From NCBI GenBank assembly GCA_003599475.1, contig QZKK01000003.1, positions 1 to 11,538 on the forward strand: DNA of 11,538 nt, given 5' to 3'. Positions 1-5,391 of this stretch are shown here, piece by piece; the stretch's first letter is position 1; the number at the start of each line of letters is the position of its first letter. The position numbers were made by a program, and so were the translations under genes. This DNA is from Desulfobacteraceae bacterium. Lineage in GTDB: Bacteria; Desulfobacterota; Desulfobacteria; Desulfobacterales; SURF-15. A model generated the notes under the pieces. That model saw only the letters and a list, made by a program, of their open reading frames with translations. It was not told the DNA's origin and made no database searches.

Positions 1-105
1 ATAACGGAGTTGGCCAGACAGCTTGGGATGACGCAGCCGGCTGTAAGCTATGCCGTCAATCGCGGGAAACGAATTGCCGATGAGCGAAGTATTTCCATGG
101 TATGA
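1..105 (+). CDS. C-terminal tail of a REP-associated (RAYT / IS200-like) transposase, 5' end outside window
   Basis: Frame 1 is open from the window edge to TGA at 103-105 and gives 34 residues. They contain a helix-turn-helix reading ELARQLGMTQPAVSYAV, followed by RGKRIADERSI. In my knowledge of the families, a DnaA- or Trp-repressor-like HTH with 'G.TQ.AVS.AV.RG' sits at the very C-terminus of many REP-associated tyrosine transposases (Y1_Tnp) in proteobacteria, where it would help recognise palindromic DNA. The catalytic HUH domain must lie upstream of the window, so the family call rests on the tail alone; another HTH-ended protein is possible. The stop codon lies just before a decayed kinase/FHA remnant, so this gene marks the edge of rearranged DNA. 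No clear REP palindrome is visible just downstream. Confidence 0.6.
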   Translation: MTELARQLGMTQPAVSYAVNRGKRIADERSISMV

Positions 106-607
106 GTGCTTATTTATATATTTATGGACGTCCCTTGTACCCGTTCGGTCTTAGCAGGCTTTTTCGATCCGCTGTCAGCGTCGATCCGACGAAGCGGCCG
201 TCATCTGTCCTGTGGGAGGCGGAACTGGGGAAAGCCTTCAACGCCATTTACTGCTGTTCGAAGTGCGGTGGCCCCTGTGTGGTCGACGTCTCCAAGGTCG
301 CATGCCCTTGTGCAACGCTCCGTTCCCGTACCTGACCTTACGGATCAATGGGCATGGGGGAGCCATTCCTCTCACAAGCGGGTCGAATATCATCGGACGA
401 GCCGAACTCGGTGGTTCCCCAAAAGTCTCGGCGCGGCATGCGGTATTCCGGCGAGTCGGTCCGGAGACGTGGCTTGAGTCCACCGGCAGCAACGGGACCT
501 ACCGCTGGAACGGGGTCTCGTGGACTCGGCTGCCTGACAGGAGGTCATTGCTGGTTCAGGCTGGTGATCGGCTTCGTCTGAGCGATGTCGAGGTTCAGGT
601 CAACTGA
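102..607 (+). pseudogene. Remnant of a protein kinase - zinc ribbon - FHA protein (TerY-P-like), 5'-truncated and frameshifted
   Basis: Two reading frames join into one protein. The first (102-310) gives RPLYPFGLSRLFRSA and DPTKRPSS, like the last helix of a Ser/Thr kinase domain (the usual DP..RPS), then a zinc ribbon beginning CSKCGGP. The second frame (311-607, stop TGA) gives a full FHA domain: IIGRAELGG, then SARHAVF, then GSNGTY, the expected GR, S..H and NGT signatures for phosphothreonine binding. At 303-313 the DNA reads tgccctTGtgc. One extra G after 310 would give C-P-W-C, the typical second zinc knuckle, and would join the frames exactly. I infer a single-base deletion there. The kinase core (ATP-binding lobe, HRD, DFG) is absent upstream, where the RAYT tail ends. 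Kinases with a C-terminal Zn ribbon and FHA are known from TerY/PP2C/kinase phosphorylation triads; neither partner is present. Almost certainly non-functional as a kinase, although a free FHA fragment (ATG at 212) could still be made. Confidence 0.7.
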
Positions 608-727
608 AAAAGGTGCTGAGGCTGAGGATTGATCACCAGGAAAACCGGCAGTGGAGTCGGCCATGTGGCTTCCGAAATTGAATTAGATGCCTTCCTATCA
701 TAAAGGTTCGTTGGGAGGAGAAATCAT

Positions 728-949
728 ATGGATCAATTCGTGCAGATATTGGTTCCGATTGCCGTATTGATCTTCGGGCTGTTGTTCTTCATTAGAATGA
801 TAATTCCCCGATCCACCCTCATTGCGATACAAAATGCCATCTGGCATCGAGTCATTTGTGGATCATCCAACAACGCGCTTTCTTTCTCAAAGCTGATCAA
901 ATTCCTGCTTATTGGTTTTGGCCTGCTCTATATCCTGTCGAAATGTTAA
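728..949 (+). CDS. Small membrane protein of unknown function (73 aa)
   Basis: I do not recognise this family. The case for a real gene is a strong ribosome-binding site, GGGAGGAG at 713-720, seven bases before the ATG, and a coherent hydrophobic pattern. Residues about 5-25 form one membrane segment (VQILVPIAVLIFGLLFFIRM) and about 57-71 a second, shorter one (IKFLLIGFGLLYIL). A hydrophilic loop with IIPRSTLIAIQNAIWHRVICGSS lies between them. There is no signal-peptidase site and no metal or catalytic motif. It is more AT-rich than the DNA on its left and sits between a decayed signalling gene and a toxin-antitoxin pair, so it is probably part of the same accessory insertion. It is transcribed in the same direction as the toxin-antitoxin pair but is separated from it by 239 bases with an independent promoter. 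Confidence 0.55.
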   Translation: MDQFVQILVPIAVLIFGLLFFIRMIIPRSTLIAIQNAIWHRVICGSSNNALSFSKLIKFLLIGFGLLYILSKC

Positions 950-1093
950 GCTTGCTCGGCTGTCGCCCGGAAAGCATGCTGTACTTTGCAGAATGTGATC
1001 GGAAAAAGGGTTGAGCGAACGGGAGATTTTTTGGAGGTCGAAACCGTTAAAATTTTTCAAAGATTCCCACACCTCATCACCCGGGTTAGAACA

Positions 1094-1122
1094 TTGTCAA
1101 AAAAAGGAATTTCCTATAGTAT
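1094..1122 (+). promoter_or_regulatory. Sigma-70-type promoter for the DUF433/PIN toxin-antitoxin operon
   Basis: A -35 box TTGTCA (1094-1099; five of six matches to TTGACA) is followed by a 17-base spacer and a -10 box TAGTAT (1117-1122; four of six). This is ideal spacing, in an AT-rich stretch about 67 bases before the antitoxin ATG. The spacer carries the inverted repeat listed separately. Confidence 0.55.
1105..1115. promoter_or_regulatory. Candidate operator: inverted repeat AGGAA-T-TTCCT inside the promoter spacer
   Basis: The sequence AGGAATTTCCT has two perfect 5-base arms around a central T and lies wholly between the -35 and -10 boxes. Type II antitoxins usually repress their own operon by binding such a palindrome, so this is the natural candidate site for the DUF433 protein. 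The arms are short and chance occurrence cannot be excluded. Confidence 0.35.
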
Positions 1123-1188
1123 CGAATTAACACCCCTATTTGGCCATATCCCCTTGAGAGTTTTAAAAGGAGTACGGAGGTATAGATC

Positions 1189-1509
1189 ATGTCATTAACT
1201 GCCAAGAAAACCAATTATGAGCATGTTGTTCTTGATGAAAAGAAAGTTCCGATTATAGAAGGGACAAACATGAAAGTCATCGAAATTGTCCTGGAAAAGA
1301 CCGCCTACGGGTGGAGCCCGGAAGAGCTTCATTTTCAGCATCCCTATTTGAGCTTAGGACAAATCTATTCTGCACTTGCCTATTATTGGGACCACAGGGA
1401 GGTGCTTGATAAAGACATTGAAGAAAGGCTCAAACATGTAAATCAGATTCGAAAGGCGACCGAACAGACGCCTCTCGAAGATCGACTGAAATCCAAAGGC
1501 TTGATTTAA
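1189..1509 (+). CDS. DUF433-family antitoxin (VapB-like), first gene of a toxin-antitoxin pair
   Basis: This 106-residue protein has the DUF433 pattern: an N-terminal strand region (HVVLDEKKVPIIEGTNMKV), then IEIVLEKTAYGWSPEELHFQHPYLSLGQIYSALAYY. The last part is the winged-HTH-like core, where proteins of the family read 'G..V..I......G.s.eel....P.ls..qv..AL.YY'. The tail is a charged helix (LDKDIEERLKHVNQI) of the kind that wraps a toxin. DUF433 proteins are known or predicted antitoxins paired with PIN-like toxins such as DUF5615. The start is supported by GGAGG at 1176-1180, eight bases before the ATG, with a second AAGGAG just upstream. The toxin begins two bases after this stop codon, so the two are surely cotranscribed. 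Likely autoregulated through the inverted repeat at 1105-1115. GC content is lower than in the biosynthetic genes to the right, consistent with transfer. Confidence 0.85.
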   Translation: MSLTAKKTNYEHVVLDEKKVPIIEGTNMKVIEIVLEKTAYGWSPEELHFQHPYLSLGQIYSALAYYWDHREVLDKDIEERLKHVNQIRKATEQTPLEDRLKSKGLI

Positions 1510-1510
1510 C

Positions 1511-1855
1511 ATGATCTCTTTTTACATGAACCAGCATGTTCCGCGTGCCATAACAGAAGGGCTCCGCCTTCGGAGTGTTGACGTGATGACAGCCTATGAA
1601 GATGCTGCCAGTGAGATTGGAGATGCGGAACTGTTGGATAGGGCGACGGAATTGGGTCGGGTACTATTCACCCAGGATGATGACCTTCTTGCAGAGGCCG
1701 CCGCAAGGCAAGGAAAAGGCATCACCTTCAGTGGCGTTATTTACGCCCATCAGATGAGGGTTTCTATTGGAACCTGCATACATGATCTGGATCTCATAGC
1801 AAAAATCGGTGAGATTGGAGACCTTGCGAACAGAGTCCAATTTCTGCCGTTATGA
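1511..1855 (+). CDS. PIN-like toxin, DUF5615 / Mut7-C type (predicted ribonuclease)
   Basis: The 114 residues match the DUF5615 PIN-like layout: a first strand (ISFYMNQHVPRAITEGLRLR), then VDVMTAYED, then DAELLDRATELGRVLFTQDDDLLAEAAARQ, then a strand GVIYAHQ. Proteins of this type are predicted metal-dependent RNases acting as toxins with DUF433 antitoxins. Acidic residues available for metal binding are E30, D31, D38, E40 and D56-D58. The first active-site position, usually Asp in PIN folds, reads Asn here (N7 in YMNQHV), which might weaken catalysis. One base separates this ATG from the antitoxin stop. The ribosome-binding site is weak (AAAGG about 11 bases upstream, inside the antitoxin gene), so translation probably depends on coupling, a usual way to keep toxin below antitoxin. 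Length is normal and no frameshift is seen. Confidence 0.8.
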   Translation: MISFYMNQHVPRAITEGLRLRSVDVMTAYEDAASEIGDAELLDRATELGRVLFTQDDDLLAEAAARQGKGITFSGVIYAHQMRVSIGTCIHDLDLIAKIGEIGDLANRVQFLPL

Positions 1856-1918
1856 TTTACCACCGATTTGATTTATCTCCGTGTCTGCGTGGCCGAACTG
1901 CTACGCGAACAGGTCGTC

Positions 1919-1935
1919 AAAAAGATTTGCTTTTT
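1919..1935. terminator. Possible weak bidirectional terminator between converging operons
   Basis: AAAAAG and CTTTTT form perfect 6-base arms around the loop ATTTG, flanked by CAGG at 1910-1913 and CCTG at 1936-1939. It lies between the toxin gene (plus) and the HpcH/HpaI aldolase (minus), which converge. The stem is AT-rich and weak, so the call rests on position as much as on structure. Confidence 0.25.
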
Positions 1936-1957
1936 CCTGAACTTTGAACCCCTGAAC
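1936..1957. repeat. Short direct repeat CCTGAAC in low-complexity intergenic DNA
   Basis: CCTGAAC occurs at 1936-1942 and again at 1951-1957, with a related TTTGAACC between them, giving a GAAC-rich cadence. Nearby 1877-1893 (CTCCGTGTCTGCGTGGC) resembles the 'CCACGGAGACACGGAG' filler found in many environmental bacterial genomes. No coding potential is seen in this gap. Confidence 0.3.
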
Positions 1958-1960
1958 ACG

Positions 1961-2752
1961 CTATCCTTGCGGAAACTCTTTCCGGAATTCGTCGATTTTA
2001 TCTGCAGCGACGGCCGCCAGTGCATTGCCGTCGGCCATAAGCGAAACCAGTCGATATCCCCGCTCGTATAGCTCCCTTGCCTGGCGCCAGTTCGCCGAAA
2101 TGGTTCCCATAAACTTATCCGTTTGATTGACTTTCTCTTCGATGGAGAGAATCACCGATTGAACCTCCGGGACTCCGGGGTTGTAAATGTGCCCGAGGGA
2201 AGTCGCCAGATCCATCGGACCGACAAAGATCCCGTCGACACCCGGTACCGAAAGAATCCCGTCGAGGTTTTCGACCGCCGTCCGGGTTTCGATCTGAACG
2301 ATGATCAGAATTTCATCGTTTGCCCGGGAAAAATAGTTCATGGCATTCCGGTTGAACCAGGCGGCCCGGGTGCTTCCGGCAATCCCCCGGATCCCTTCCG
2401 GGGGGTACTTGCAGGCGCGCACGGCGGCCTCGGCCTCTTCTTTGGTGTTGATATAGGGAACCAGGATTCCGTATGCCCCGGCATCGAGAACCCGCTTGAT
2501 CATGACGAAATCGTTCCAGGGAACCCGGACGATGGGAAGAGTATTCGACCCGTTTAAGGCCTGAAACTGGGAGATCAGCGTCATGTTGTCCCCCGGGCCG
2601 TGCTCCATATCGATGATGACCCAATCGAATCCCGCCCGGGCCATGATTTCAGCCGATATGGGGCTTCCCATCCCAAGCCAGCAACCGGCGGTCTTCTTTC
2701 CGTCTTTCAACATGTGTTTTATGCGATTTTCAAACGGCATCTGCTGCTGCAT
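1961..2752 (-). CDS. HpcH/HpaI-family 2-oxo-acid aldolase
   Basis: The family cleaves 2-keto-3-deoxy or 4-hydroxy-2-oxo acids to pyruvate plus an aldehyde using a divalent metal. The 263-residue protein covers the whole TIM-barrel domain. Expected residues are present: H51 in DMEHGPGD, R76 in RVPWND, metal ligands E155 in VQIETRTAVENL and D181 in GPMDLATSLG, and the phosphate/carboxylate loop PPEGIRG. These sit at a constant offset of +6 from H45, R70, E149 and D175 of E. coli HpaI, strong support for a working enzyme. I chose the ATG at 2752 because GGAG lies seven bases upstream; the frame extends to a TTG at 2806 without a good ribosome-binding site. It is the last gene of a minus-strand cluster, 87 bases after the Ldh-family gene. 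Substrate is unknown: 4-hydroxy-2-oxoheptanedioate, keto-deoxy-rhamnonate or other keto-deoxy sugar acids are possible. Confidence 0.88.
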   Translation of the reverse strand: MQQQMPFENRIKHMLKDGKKTAGCWLGMGSPISAEIMARAGFDWVIIDMEHGPGDNMTLISQFQALNGSNTLPIVRVPWNDFVMIKRVLDAGAYGILVPYINTKEEAEAAVRACKYPPEGIRGIAGSTRAAWFNRNAMNYFSRANDEILIIVQIETRTAVENLDGILSVPGVDGIFVGPMDLATSLGHIYNPGVPEVQSVILSIEEKVNQTDKFMGTISANWRQARELYERGYRLVSLMADGNALAAVAADKIDEFRKEFPQG

Positions 2753-2839
2753 TGAAGTCTCCAGTGATCCCAAGCTTAGAAAGTTATCCGCTCCGGCCCC
2801 AAACAAAATCGGATCTTCTCATTTTCTTTTTCACGGCGT

Positions 2840-3904
2840 TCACATCGACAGCTCCACTTCGACCCCTTCCCGTTTCCCCATGCCCGACAGCTCGGCATAG
2901 AGGCTTGCAGGCAGCGGAATGCCGCTTTTTTCCCGATCGAGCGCCGTACGATATTCCAATTCTCCGGGGATCAGCATTTCCTTTTGCCCGTCTCGCATGG
3001 GAGTCGATTTGAGGATGCGGCAGAATTCGGTCATACGATCTTTGAACTCCTTCCGGCTCATGATGGAAAGGGGATTCAATGCGATCATGAAGTGCCCGGT
3101 AAGGCTCGGTTTATCGGGAAAATTGTACATTCCCCTCATTTCGTTGAGAAAGGCACCCCCGGTCATCACACCGCACAGGATATCCAGAGCCAGCGCCAGG
3201 CCGAACCCTTTGTACCCTGCGATCGGGAGGAGAAATCCTCCGGCGATCGCCACTTCCGGGTCATCGGTCGGACACCCCTCCCTGTCGGTCGCCCAATCCA
3301 GAGGGATCTTTTTCTTCGTATCGGCCGCCGCCATCAGGCTGCCTGCCGCTGCGGCCGAAGTTGAAATATCGATTACAAAAGGAAAATCGCCGAAAGTGGG
3401 TGCGGCGATCGCGAGCGGGTTGTCCCCGACCACAGGTTTTGCGGAACCGGGTGCGACCATGTTCTGGACCCCGTTGGTGGTACAGATACCGATCATCCCC
3501 CTTTCCGCCGCCATTCTGGCATAAAGGCCTGCGGCACCGAAGTGATTGCTGCGAGTCGCACCTACCGCCGCCACATTGCGCGATTCGGCAATTGTAATGG
3601 CGCGTCCCATTGCAGATCGGCCGACGATGAATCCAGAACCGTTATCGCCGTCGATGACTTCCAGTCCTTCCGCCTTCCGGATCGTTTTGATCTGCGGTTG
3701 CGGATTGATCGCTCCCGACCGAATCCGTTTGACATAAATCGGAACCCGGATAACACCCTGCGAAGGGATTCCCCAGAGATCCATCTGGACCAGAGCGTCT
3801 GCCTGGAACTCGGCATCGGCCGGCTTCATTCCGGCTTTGGAAAAAAGCTGAAAGACAAAGGTGCGAAGCGGTTGTGCTTGAATCCGTACGAAATTTTCGG
3901 CCAT
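2840..3904 (-). CDS. Ldh-family (malate / L-lactate / ureidoglycolate type) NAD(P)-dependent dehydrogenase
   Basis: The 354 residues match the LDH2 family, which interconverts 2-oxo acids and 2-hydroxy acids and is unrelated to classical lactate dehydrogenases (relatives include AllD, YiaK and ComC). Signatures seen: SNHFGAAGLYA with H121, NPLAIAAPT (about 162-170), VIDISTSAAAAG (about 177-188) and GYKGFGLALALDIL (about 230-243). The region usually written 'SHG', holding the proposed proton donor (His44 in YiaK), reads GIPSQGV with Q49 (codon CAG at 3760-3758), an odd substitution in an otherwise intact protein. The start at 3904 is set by AGGAGG eight bases upstream; the frame stays open to 4105, but that stretch overlaps the SDR gene end. 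The gene lies 178 bases after the SDR gene, with palindromes in the gap, and before the aldolase. Together they suggest sugar-acid or hydroxy-acid catabolism; substrate and direction are not known. Confidence 0.85.
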   Translation of the reverse strand: MAENFVRIQAQPLRTFVFQLFSKAGMKPADAEFQADALVQMDLWGIPSQGVIRVPIYVKRIRSGAINPQPQIKTIRKAEGLEVIDGDNGSGFIVGRSAMGRAITIAESRNVAAVGATRSNHFGAAGLYARMAAERGMIGICTTNGVQNMVAPGSAKPVVGDNPLAIAAPTFGDFPFVIDISTSAAAAGSLMAAADTKKKIPLDWATDREGCPTDDPEVAIAGGFLLPIAGYKGFGLALALDILCGVMTGGAFLNEMRGMYNFPDKPSLTGHFMIALNPLSIMSRKEFKDRMTEFCRILKSTPMRDGQKEMLIPGELEYRTALDREKSGIPLPASLYAELSGMGKREGVEVELSM

Positions 3905-3920
3905 GTGTAAAACCTCCTGA

Positions 3921-3936
3921 TCCCCGACACCGGGGA
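3921..3936 (-). promoter_or_regulatory. Leader hairpin next to the Ldh-family ribosome-binding site
   Basis: TCCCCG (3921-3926) and CGGGGA (3931-3936) form a perfect 6-bp GC-rich stem with a 4-base loop. On the minus-strand mRNA it ends a few bases before the AGGAGG of the Ldh-family gene. It could protect a processed mRNA 5' end, tune translation or end transcription partially. There is no U-run, so a strong terminator is unlikely. Confidence 0.35.
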
Positions 3937-3937
3937 A

Positions 3938-3951
3938 ATTCGAATTCGAAT
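3938..3951. promoter_or_regulatory. Perfect 14-bp palindrome ATTCGAATTCGAAT, candidate operator
   Basis: The 14 bases equal their own reverse complement and contain TTCGAA twice. The element lies in the 178-base gap between the SDR and Ldh-family genes, about 34 bases before the Ldh start, where an internal promoter or regulator site would be expected. The neighbouring gap also holds ACCCC/GGGGT (3977-3991) and GATCGG/CCGATC (4003-4026) inverted repeats. No matching regulator is encoded in the window. Confidence 0.35.
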
Positions 3952-4082
3952 CCCGGATTGACGGGACCAGACGATCACCCCCGGGCGGGGTACGCGATAA
4001 TCGATCGGAACCCCGGACGCCCGATCCGACCTTGAGGAATCGTATTTTAGCCGATGATCCGGGGGGTCGCTCCTGGCCCATC

Positions 4083-4862
4083 TTACTGCGCCGTCCAACC
4101 TCCATCGATGAGAAGGATATGACCGGTCACGAGATCGGATGCTTCGGATGCCAGAAAGATCACCGATCCGATGACATCCGCCGGTTTCCCGAGCCGGCCC
4201 CATGGAATACGATCCAGTACGAAATCCCGGAACCCGGCCTTTTCGAGCATGGGCTTGGTAAAAGGCGTTTCGACAAACGTGGGTCCGATGGCATTGACGT
4301 TGATGCCGTGTTGCGCCCACTCGAGGGCGAGCACTCGGGTCAGTTGGTTGACCGCCCCTTTGCTGGAGCAGTATGCCGCACGGTGAGGAATGCCGACTTG
4401 TCCGGCCTGTGAAGAGACATTGATGATCTTACCCTTTTTCTGTTTGATCATCACCCTTCCGACCGCCTGAGCGCAGAAGAAGAGCCCTTTCAGGTTGGTG
4501 TTCAGGATCGAATCCCATGCTTCTTCCGTGACCTCCTCGGCGGCTTGAGGAAGATTGATGCCGGCATTGTTGACCAGAATGTCGATCCGGCCGTAAGCGT
4601 TCACCGATGCATCGACCATCGCCTGGATATCGGGTATGCGCCGGATATCCATCTGCTGGATCAATACCCGGCCGCGCATCTTTTTGACTTCAGAAGCGAC
4701 TTCTTCCAACTCCGTGACGGTTCGGCTGCAAACGACGAGATCCGCCCCGTACCGAGCCAGCGCCAGTGCGATTTCATGTCCCATTCCTCTGCCGGCACCG
4801 GTGATGACGGCAACCTTTCCATCGAGGTCGAATTCGGATCGATTCGATTTCCTGACTCCCAT
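4083..4862 (-). CDS. Short-chain dehydrogenase/reductase (classical SDR), first gene of the catabolic cluster
   Basis: The 259 residues form a complete classical SDR. The cofactor loop is TGAGRGMG at 21-28. The second strand ends VVCSRT, where R47 favours NADP(H). NNAG is at 98-101, the structural Asn in NTNLKG is N123, and the catalytic Ser is S151 in NVSSQAG, thirteen residues before Y164 of the YCSSK motif (K168). The C-terminal strand is the usual GHILLIDGGW. Close relatives by pattern are gluconate 5-dehydrogenase, KduD and 3-oxoacyl-ACP reductase; context points to a sugar or hydroxy acid, but sequence alone does not decide. The ATG at 4862 has GGAG nine bases upstream. Transcription probably starts near 4924-4952. 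The Ldh-family and aldolase genes follow in the same direction. The 5' flank collides with a decapitated hydrolase gene on the other strand, suggesting the cluster arrived by rearrangement. Confidence 0.88.
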   Translation of the reverse strand: MGVRKSNRSEFDLDGKVAVITGAGRGMGHEIALALARYGADLVVCSRTVTELEEVASEVKKMRGRVLIQQMDIRRIPDIQAMVDASVNAYGRIDILVNNAGINLPQAAEEVTEEAWDSILNTNLKGLFFCAQAVGRVMIKQKKGKIINVSSQAGQVGIPHRAAYCSSKGAVNQLTRVLALEWAQHGINVNAIGPTFVETPFTKPMLEKAGFRDFVLDRIPWGRLGKPADVIGSVIFLASEASDLVTGHILLIDGGWTAQ

Positions 4863-4923
4863 TGCGTTTGACTCCGCGGTGGATCAAGGTGTTTTGGATT
4901 CGGCTCCTGACCTCAATTCTCAT

Positions 4924-4952
4924 ATCATCATCTCTTCTAAAATCCAAATCAA
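4924..4952 (-). promoter_or_regulatory. Candidate promoter of the SDR - Ldh - aldolase cluster
   Basis: Read on the minus strand: TTGATT (4952-4947), a 17-base spacer, then GATGAT (4929-4924). Each box matches the sigma-70 consensus at four of six positions. It lies about 60 bases upstream of the SDR start, immediately before the point where hydrolase similarity on the plus strand begins. Confidence 0.35.
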
Positions 4953-4953
4953 A

Positions 4954-5391
4954 ACATTTCGGTTCAACTTCCGTGGGGTCGGCGGCAGCGAAGGACGGTA
5001 TGATGAGGGAGTCGGTGAACGAAACGATGTGAAAGCCGCTGTCTCTTGTCTTGCCCGGATGGGCATCCGGCGGATCGATCTGGCCGGCTACTCCTTTGGT
5101 GCGTGGGTGAATGCCCGGGCAGGCTGCACGCAAATCGATCGTATGGTGATGATCTCTCCGCCTGTCGCCTTCATCGACTTCGGGGGGATCGGTTCGCTGC
5201 CCTGCTTAAAACTTGTCGTTGCCGGAGACCGGGATCTTTTTGCCCCGGTCGATCGGGTCCGGGAATCGATTCGAAGCTTGAACGCCGCCGCCCGGTTCGA
5301 GGTGATCGAGGGGGCAGACCATTTCTATGGGCAGCACGCTTCAAGGCTTGAGTCCGTCCTGCTTGAAATGCTCTCGAATGAATTCCCTTAG
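4954..5391 (+). pseudogene. 5'-truncated alpha/beta hydrolase (COG2945-like)
   Basis: From 4954 the plus strand encodes TFRFNFRGVGGSEG, then a GVGERNDVKAA stretch, the nucleophile elbow GYSFGAW (Ser in G-x-S-x-G), AGDRDLFAP (the acid) and GADHFYG (the His). This is the core and C-terminal half of a small serine hydrolase. In the family, about 50-60 residues come before the RFNFRGVG strand, including an oxyanion-hole motif such as HPHP..GG. None of that is present in any frame at 4863-4953. The reading frame continues upstream only as antisense of the SDR gene. The frame does offer GTG at 4879 and TTG at 4894, but I see no ribosome-binding site. I infer a broken gene whose catalytic triad survives. 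Its 3' end overlaps the converging anti-sigma gene by 51 bases. No frameshift or internal stop is seen in the remaining part. Confidence 0.7.

Noticed and set aside
126..133. GGACGTCC palindrome just after the transposase tail, considered as a REP element
   Set aside because: Only 8 bp, no loop or GTAG/GGAG-type foot, and it lies within the kinase-tail coding remnant.
679..707. TTGAAT-N17-TAAAGG as a promoter for the 73-residue membrane protein
   Set aside because: The -10 box matches consensus poorly, so I did not list it as a feature.
986..1198. 70-codon plus-strand frame before the antitoxin
   Set aside because: No ribosome-binding site, no recognisable domain, and it covers the toxin-antitoxin promoter.
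2753..2806. TTG start giving 18 extra residues to the HpcH/HpaI aldolase
   Set aside because: No ribosome-binding site, whereas the ATG at 2752 has GGAG at good spacing and matches the family start.
3905..4105. Longer start for the Ldh-family gene (67 extra codons)
   Set aside because: The extension is low in family similarity, overlaps the end of the SDR gene, and a strong AGGAGG marks the ATG at 3904.
4636..4953. N-terminal extension of the hydrolase frame into the SDR gene
   Set aside because: These codons are the mirror of the SDR coding strand and bear no similarity to a hydrolase N-terminus.
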